A stretch of DNA of 8,171 bases from an uncultured Bacteroidales bacterium. GTDB taxonomy: Bacteria; Bacteroidota; Bacteroidia; Bacteroidales; P3. Made by a program: the position numbers and the translations under genes. The DNA lies in NCBI GenBank assembly GCA_937910265.1, contig CALEPD010000073.1, positions 1-8,171 of the forward strand. Direction: 5' to 3'. The notes beneath the pieces are model-generated. The model had not been told where the DNA came from. It saw only the letters and a list, made by a program, of their open reading frames with translations, and did not search any database. Shown piece after piece: positions 5,018 to 8,171 of this stretch (the stretch's first letter is position 1; each line of letters opens with the position of its first letter).

Positions 5018-5806
5018 ATGAGTATTCCACAGTACCCGCACGAAATCTTGCCAAAACAAAACTGGAGAGAGGGTGTTCTCTCTTCAGAAATAATTGGTTT
5101 TTGTCAAGATGCCATGCTCGGTCATATGTTAAATGGTCGACCGGAGGAATGCTTTGATTTCTCTTTGGGAGAAGATATGCTTTCCATATTGCCGGAAAAA
5201 TTACCCCTCAACAGAATACCAGGATTGTCCTGCAGTCTATTAGGCACCTCTTTTATTGTAGAACATTTTCATTTCCTTCCCAGCAATGACGGTAAAGCCC
5301 CATGGCATGATGGGATAGTTGTTCCAGAAGAAATGGTAAACGAAAACAACTATACCTATTATCATAATGTCACGGTAGTTGGATGGCAGTTAAAAGAAAT
5401 TCATAAATATAAAATCCCGTATATACGTAACTTCCATAAGCCAAGAGAGTATAAAGAATATAAAGAGAAAGTATTAGCAATATCAAAGAAAAGTGGTGTT
5501 GCGACTCTCTACTTGGAAGAATGGGAGAATTTATTAGAGAATCCTGAGAATAAGAGCCTTAGAATCGTAAATTTATTTGGAGAAGCACGGGTTAATCATG
5601 CTCCTACAATGTTGAATTTTTGGCATTATACTATTGACCTATATCCTGCCGAAGATGATACCAAACCCATACCAAAGGTTAGTGATGGATGGAGGTCTAA
5701 TATGGCAGAAAATGTTTGTGATATTTTACGGCGAAGGTTTACTCTTGTTTCAGATGATTCAGCCATTCCACAAATTGGTAACGAAAAATTGTGGGTAAAA
5801 AAGTAG
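5018..5806 (+). CDS. Hypothetical protein, third gene of the TIGR04255-like operon
   Basis: A 262-residue soluble protein without signal or membrane segment and without a family I can name. Visible features are an aromatic- and His-rich middle (VEHFHFLPSNDGKAPWHDGI, 81-100), a basic Tyr/Lys segment (PREYKEYKEKV, 142-152), and a conserved-looking block VNHAPTMLNFWHYTIDL (182-198), which looks like the core strand pair of an alpha/beta fold. The His residues (H83, H85, H97, H184, H193) could bind metal, but this is not a known motif. The start is 2 nt after the previous stop, with the junction TAGGAATG, so it is translated from the same message. A strong terminator-like hairpin follows at 5852. 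Together with its partners it could be an effector or immunity-like part. Confidence 0.7.
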   Translation: MSIPQYPHEILPKQNWREGVLSSEIIGFCQDAMLGHMLNGRPEECFDFSLGEDMLSILPEKLPLNRIPGLSCSLLGTSFIVEHFHFLPSNDGKAPWHDGIVVPEEMVNENNYTYYHNVTVVGWQLKEIHKYKIPYIRNFHKPREYKEYKEKVLAISKKSGVATLYLEEWENLLENPENKSLRIVNLFGEARVNHAPTMLNFWHYTIDLYPAEDDTKPIPKVSDGWRSNMAENVCDILRRRFTLVSDDSAIPQIGNEKLWVKK

Positions 5807-5851
5807 AATGATAAAATTGAGAAAATATAGGAAACTATTAACCTAAGAATA

Positions 5852-5897
5852 ACCGAGGACGAGGCTGGGTGGTCTCGCCCTCGGTGTTTAATGTTTT
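5852..5897 (+). terminator. Intrinsic terminator of the three-gene operon
   Basis: ACCGAGG (5852-5858) pairs with CCTCGGT (5879-5885); after one A-C mismatch the stem continues with CGAG (5860-5863) and CTCG (5874-5877), plus a G-T pair, around an 8-nt loop. GTTTAATGTTTTTT follows, a U-rich tail suited to termination on the plus strand. It lies 45 nt after the last stop codon (5806), in the convergent gap before the AbiH gene, and could partly serve that gene too. Confidence 0.75.
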
Positions 5898-5919
5898 TTG
5901 GGAGGGGGAGGCTTATGGT

Positions 5920-6106
5920 TCACCTAGATAGGAGAAGAGGATTTGGAGTTGGCGGGGGGAGAGGCGTTTTTGGGCGGGGCGGTTCTTCGCTTAAATTGAT
6001 TTTTTCAGCGGTGCTCAGCTCCCTTTCAGGGTTGCCGGTGGGGCGGAAGGGGGGGGGCTATGTATTGCTCAATGATGATGCGGCGTTGGGCGATAACGAG
6101 CTGCAG
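5920..6106 (-). pseudogene. Possible frameshifted gene remnant in a GC-rich block with a 9-G run
   Basis: The 324-bp gap between 5806 and 6131 contains a GC-rich patch (about 5886-6110) unlike the AT-rich genes on both sides. On the minus strand a frame open after the stop at 6107-6109 reads LQLVIAQRRIIIEQYIAPP until the run of nine Cs (plus-strand G at 6049-6057) and ends at 6026. Removing one base from that run would connect it to a second frame, FRPTGNPERELSTAEKI and onward, with a Pro-rich tail ending at the TGA at 5920-5922. No convincing start codon is visible, so this would be the end of a gene cut by insertion of the AbiH unit. The protein is not one I recognise; chance open frames in GC-rich noncoding DNA are a real alternative. 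Confidence 0.3.
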
Positions 6107-6130
6107 TCAGTAGGTTTCAAATATCAAATC

Positions 6131-7042
6131 TTATGATATGTATTTACTGAAATCCACCCGATAACCATTATCTATCGAACTATCAATATACCGCACAATC
6201 CGCATATCAAAAGAGTGCATTGTTAGTTCATTTATCCGACGCTCAAAGACATCTTTTTCCTTTTTACCATAATGATAAATTATTATTCTTTTGTATTGTG
6301 CATTGTTGAACAAGTATCGGTAATATGCAGTATCACTTCTTCCTAATGAACAACCATAGATGATTATTACATCATCATTATTAAAAGACGGATGAAAATC
6401 GGTCCTTACAATTGTTGCACTTGCAATTAGTCTTTCGTCTGGCTCTACCCATATACCATTTGCGTATCTAGGCATTGTATCCTTATATAAGAAAGAGTGT
6501 TCATTGCAGACCTTCATAACTCTGTCAATACCTAACTTCACCTTGATATCGTTTTCTTTTACTTGAGGAGAAAGACTTCCGTGAACTCGGTCTAGCATAA
6601 TGTAGTCGGACAAAAGCTTTTCTAATACGACAAAGGGGGTATAGTTAAAACAACATACCCGATCAATCTCTAAACAACTTTGCCAAGAGTCTATAATTTG
6701 AGGAATCTTATCATTTCCATTGGATGAATATTGGTCAGTGATATAATCTTGGAGTGCAAGTACAAGTCTCATGTGGTCTTCCTTAAACAAGCACGTCTCT
6801 TTTTCAAATTCATGTGGAGCTAACCTGAATTTTGTTGCAAGTTGATGAGAATAAACGAAAAGCAACTCTTCTAAGTCACTCCATTTGTCTTTATCCTCAT
6901 TATACTTGCAACCAATCCATTGTGCAAGACTACAATTCTTCTTCAATTCTGAGAATACAGCACTCTCTATGAATTGAGAGTATTTTGTTTTGAATCCGCA
7001 GGCAATGTCAAATCCATTACCTATATACACCGAACATTTCAT
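6131..7042 (-). CDS. abiH: AbiH-family abortive infection protein
   Basis: A 303-residue protein with the run of motifs typical of the AbiH family (PF14253): YIGNGFDIACGFKTKYSQF near the N-terminus (6-24), WSDLEELL (54-61), CFNYTPFVVLEKLL (131-144), RVHGSL (152-157), and IIIYGCSLGRSDTAYYRYLF (226-245). Most relatives have His where Cys231 stands in the GxSLG segment. The first AbiH, from Lactococcus, gives abortive infection against some phages; the mechanism is not settled. The glycine-rich N-terminal loop followed by an N-Y-T/E motif and then H-G resembles the order in SIR2-like domains (inference). The ATG at 7042 is 2 nt after the stop of the upstream gene, so the two form one operon. Length looks complete. 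Confidence 0.88.
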   Translation of the reverse strand: MKCSVYIGNGFDIACGFKTKYSQFIESAVFSELKKNCSLAQWIGCKYNEDKDKWSDLEELLFVYSHQLATKFRLAPHEFEKETCLFKEDHMRLVLALQDYITDQYSSNGNDKIPQIIDSWQSCLEIDRVCCFNYTPFVVLEKLLSDYIMLDRVHGSLSPQVKENDIKVKLGIDRVMKVCNEHSFLYKDTMPRYANGIWVEPDERLIASATIVRTDFHPSFNNDDVIIIYGCSLGRSDTAYYRYLFNNAQYKRIIIYHYGKKEKDVFERRINELTMHSFDMRIVRYIDSSIDNGYRVDFSKYIS

Positions 7043-7044
7043 TT

Positions 7045-8171
7045 TTAATATAATTTACTTGACAAGTATTGAAGAAGTTGGCCAAAATACATGTTGCGAT
7101 TGTCGTTATATGTACTGTAATCGCGGCTGGCAGTGTAAAACCATTTGAATAGTTCTTTGTCATCGGATTTTGTGAGCATACGGTTATTCCCTTCTACAAA
7201 CTTTTTGTATAGATTACAATTGTGCAAAAAGTTGTATTCTAATGTATTGTGTGGGTAATGTGCTAGTTCTTTTTCAAGGGCATCAAATTTAACTATTTCT
7301 TCTGCGGAAAGATCGGTAAGCTGACTTGTCCTGTAATGCCGACGATAAAGATATCCTTCAAAATCCTGATTACTAAAAGGGTATCTTTTATTCTTTAAAA
7401 CAAAATTTTTGAATGCTTTCAACCATTCATCAAAACTTTGAGGCATCAGCACAAAGTCTTTTACATATTTTGCATTTGGATTACCAATATAATCGTTATA
7501 GAATAATAAAAGTTCTCCACTTGATGTTGTTTGTCTAATTACAGAAGAAACACTTTTTTCGTTCGAGTCTGGTCTGGCTTCCATAACAAGTCTAATTAAG
7601 TCGCTAATATGAATGGGTTTCCGATGTTGTTTAACTATATTGATTGATAATTCACGAATGCTTCCAACTTTCTCTCCCCATTCTTTCAGACCCCAATATC
7701 CAGATTTTCCAATTGGAACAATGCGAGAGTCTTTAGTGAGAAATGTTGATATTTGGGAAGAATCAGAAAAGTTAATACTTAGCCCTTTTGCAATACATAC
7801 ATCACTTAACCGTTTAAAAAGTTCATCACGATGCATTCTTGTTCCTGCTTCTTTGATTATTTCATATGCATGTTGGCTATAATCAATTTTATTAGCTTTG
7901 AACAAAATACAGTCTTTACAAATTAAGGTACCGAATAAAAACTGAAATATTCTTATTATCACCTCTAGAAATGCAGTCTTTTCAATTTCAGTAGGAGTGA
8001 CATCTTTATTCCAGTAAACCTCGTTGTCAATAAAGTAGTTGTTGATTGGTATAATGACATCTTCAGTTTTCTTTATGTTTTGTAATCGAACGACTTCTTT
8101 AATTGCCTTATTATAGTTGTATTTGAATAACTGTCTTGCGCTGAAAAAAGTTGACACAAAGTCAACAAAAA
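7045..8171 (-). CDS. Putative DNA-binding protein with HARE-HTH-like and helicase-associated-like repeats, 5' end outside window
   Basis: The frame is open to the right edge; a GTG at 8157 (370 residues) is available, but reading continues upstream without a stop, so the real start is probably beyond the window. Numbered from that GTG, residues about 95-160 look like a winged-helix HARE-HTH unit (AYEIIKEAGTRMHRDELFKR, then RIVPIGKSGYWGL), and about 165-220 like a second one (KPIHISDLIRLVM, then SVSSVIRQ). From 244 to 370 there are two weak repeats resembling helicase-associated (HA) domains: WLKAFKNFVLKNKRYPFSN and YKKFVEGNNRML, each followed by Tyr/Arg-rich and Leu-rich segments. This suggests a nucleic-acid- or RNA-polymerase-binding C-terminal half of a larger protein. 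It is coupled to AbiH (2-nt gap), so it may sense infection or regulate the effector. The family assignment is tentative. Confidence 0.6.
   Translation of the reverse strand, partial: FVDFVSTFFSARQLFKYNYNKAIKEVVRLQNIKKTEDVIIPINNYFIDNEVYWNKDVTPTEIEKTAFLEVIIRIFQFLFGTLICKDCILFKANKIDYSQHAYEIIKEAGTRMHRDELFKRLSDVCIAKGLSINFSDSSQISTFLTKDSRIVPIGKSGYWGLKEWGEKVGSIRELSINIVKQHRKPIHISDLIRLVMEARPDSNEKSVSSVIRQTTSSGELLLFYNDYIGNPNAKYVKDFVLMPQSFDEWLKAFKNFVLKNKRYPFSNQDFEGYLYRRHYRTSQLTDLSAEEIVKFDALEKELAHYPHNTLEYNFLHNCNLYKKFVEGNNRMLTKSDDKELFKWFYTASRDYSTYNDNRNMYFGQLLQYLSSKLY

Noticed and set aside
7613..7882. Plus-strand 89-codon frame within the HARE-HTH-like gene
   Set aside because: Antisense to the winged-helix coding region; no promoter or recognisable product.

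Overview
The window looks like DNA from a member of the Bacteroidales (Bacteroides/Prevotella type). The evidence is Bacteroidota-style promoters (a TAnnTTTG -7 box), starts without clear Shine-Dalgarno sequences, a DUF6266-like protein, and a T7-lysozyme-type amidase of the short form common in these bacteria. No rRNA, tRNA, integrase, transposase or CRISPR array was found.

Left half (1 to about 3310, all genes on the minus strand, visibly GC-rich): a prophage-like structural and lysis block. In order of transcription it holds a DUF6266-like protein (2356-3240), a small tail/fibre-like protein (1838-2182), a second tail/fibre-like protein with a related C-terminal module (1203-1781), an Amidase_2 endolysin (693-1106), a small membrane-anchored coiled-coil protein (241-570), and a lipoprotein (start 341) that runs off the left edge. 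The last two overlap out of frame by 101 bp, which resembles a phage Rz/Rz1 spanin pair. The gaps hold hairpins, two 36-bp arrays of a 9-bp repeat placed just before start codons, and a REP-like palindromic element.

Middle (about 3310-5900, plus strand, AT-rich): after a divergent intergenic region with a good Bacteroidales promoter (-7 box 3625-3632), three tightly packed genes follow: a TIGR04255-like protein (3689-4429) and two unrecognised proteins (4434-5015, 5018-5806). A strong terminator-like hairpin ends the unit at 5852-5885.

Right part (5886-8171): a short GC-rich block (about 5886-6110) with a 9-G run at the meeting point of two minus-strand reading frames, perhaps a gene remnant. 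Beyond it is a minus-strand, AT-rich gene pair spaced by 2 nt: the C-terminal part of a protein with winged-helix (HARE-HTH-like) and helicase-associated-like repeats (7045-8171, open at the right edge), then an AbiH-family abortive-infection protein (6131-7042).

Overall, an AT-rich putative defence island made of two converging units abuts a GC-rich phage-type block. The three-gene TIGR04255-like unit is the best candidate here for an undescribed system. Its link to defence rests on neighbourhood and composition, not on a recognised enzymatic domain.
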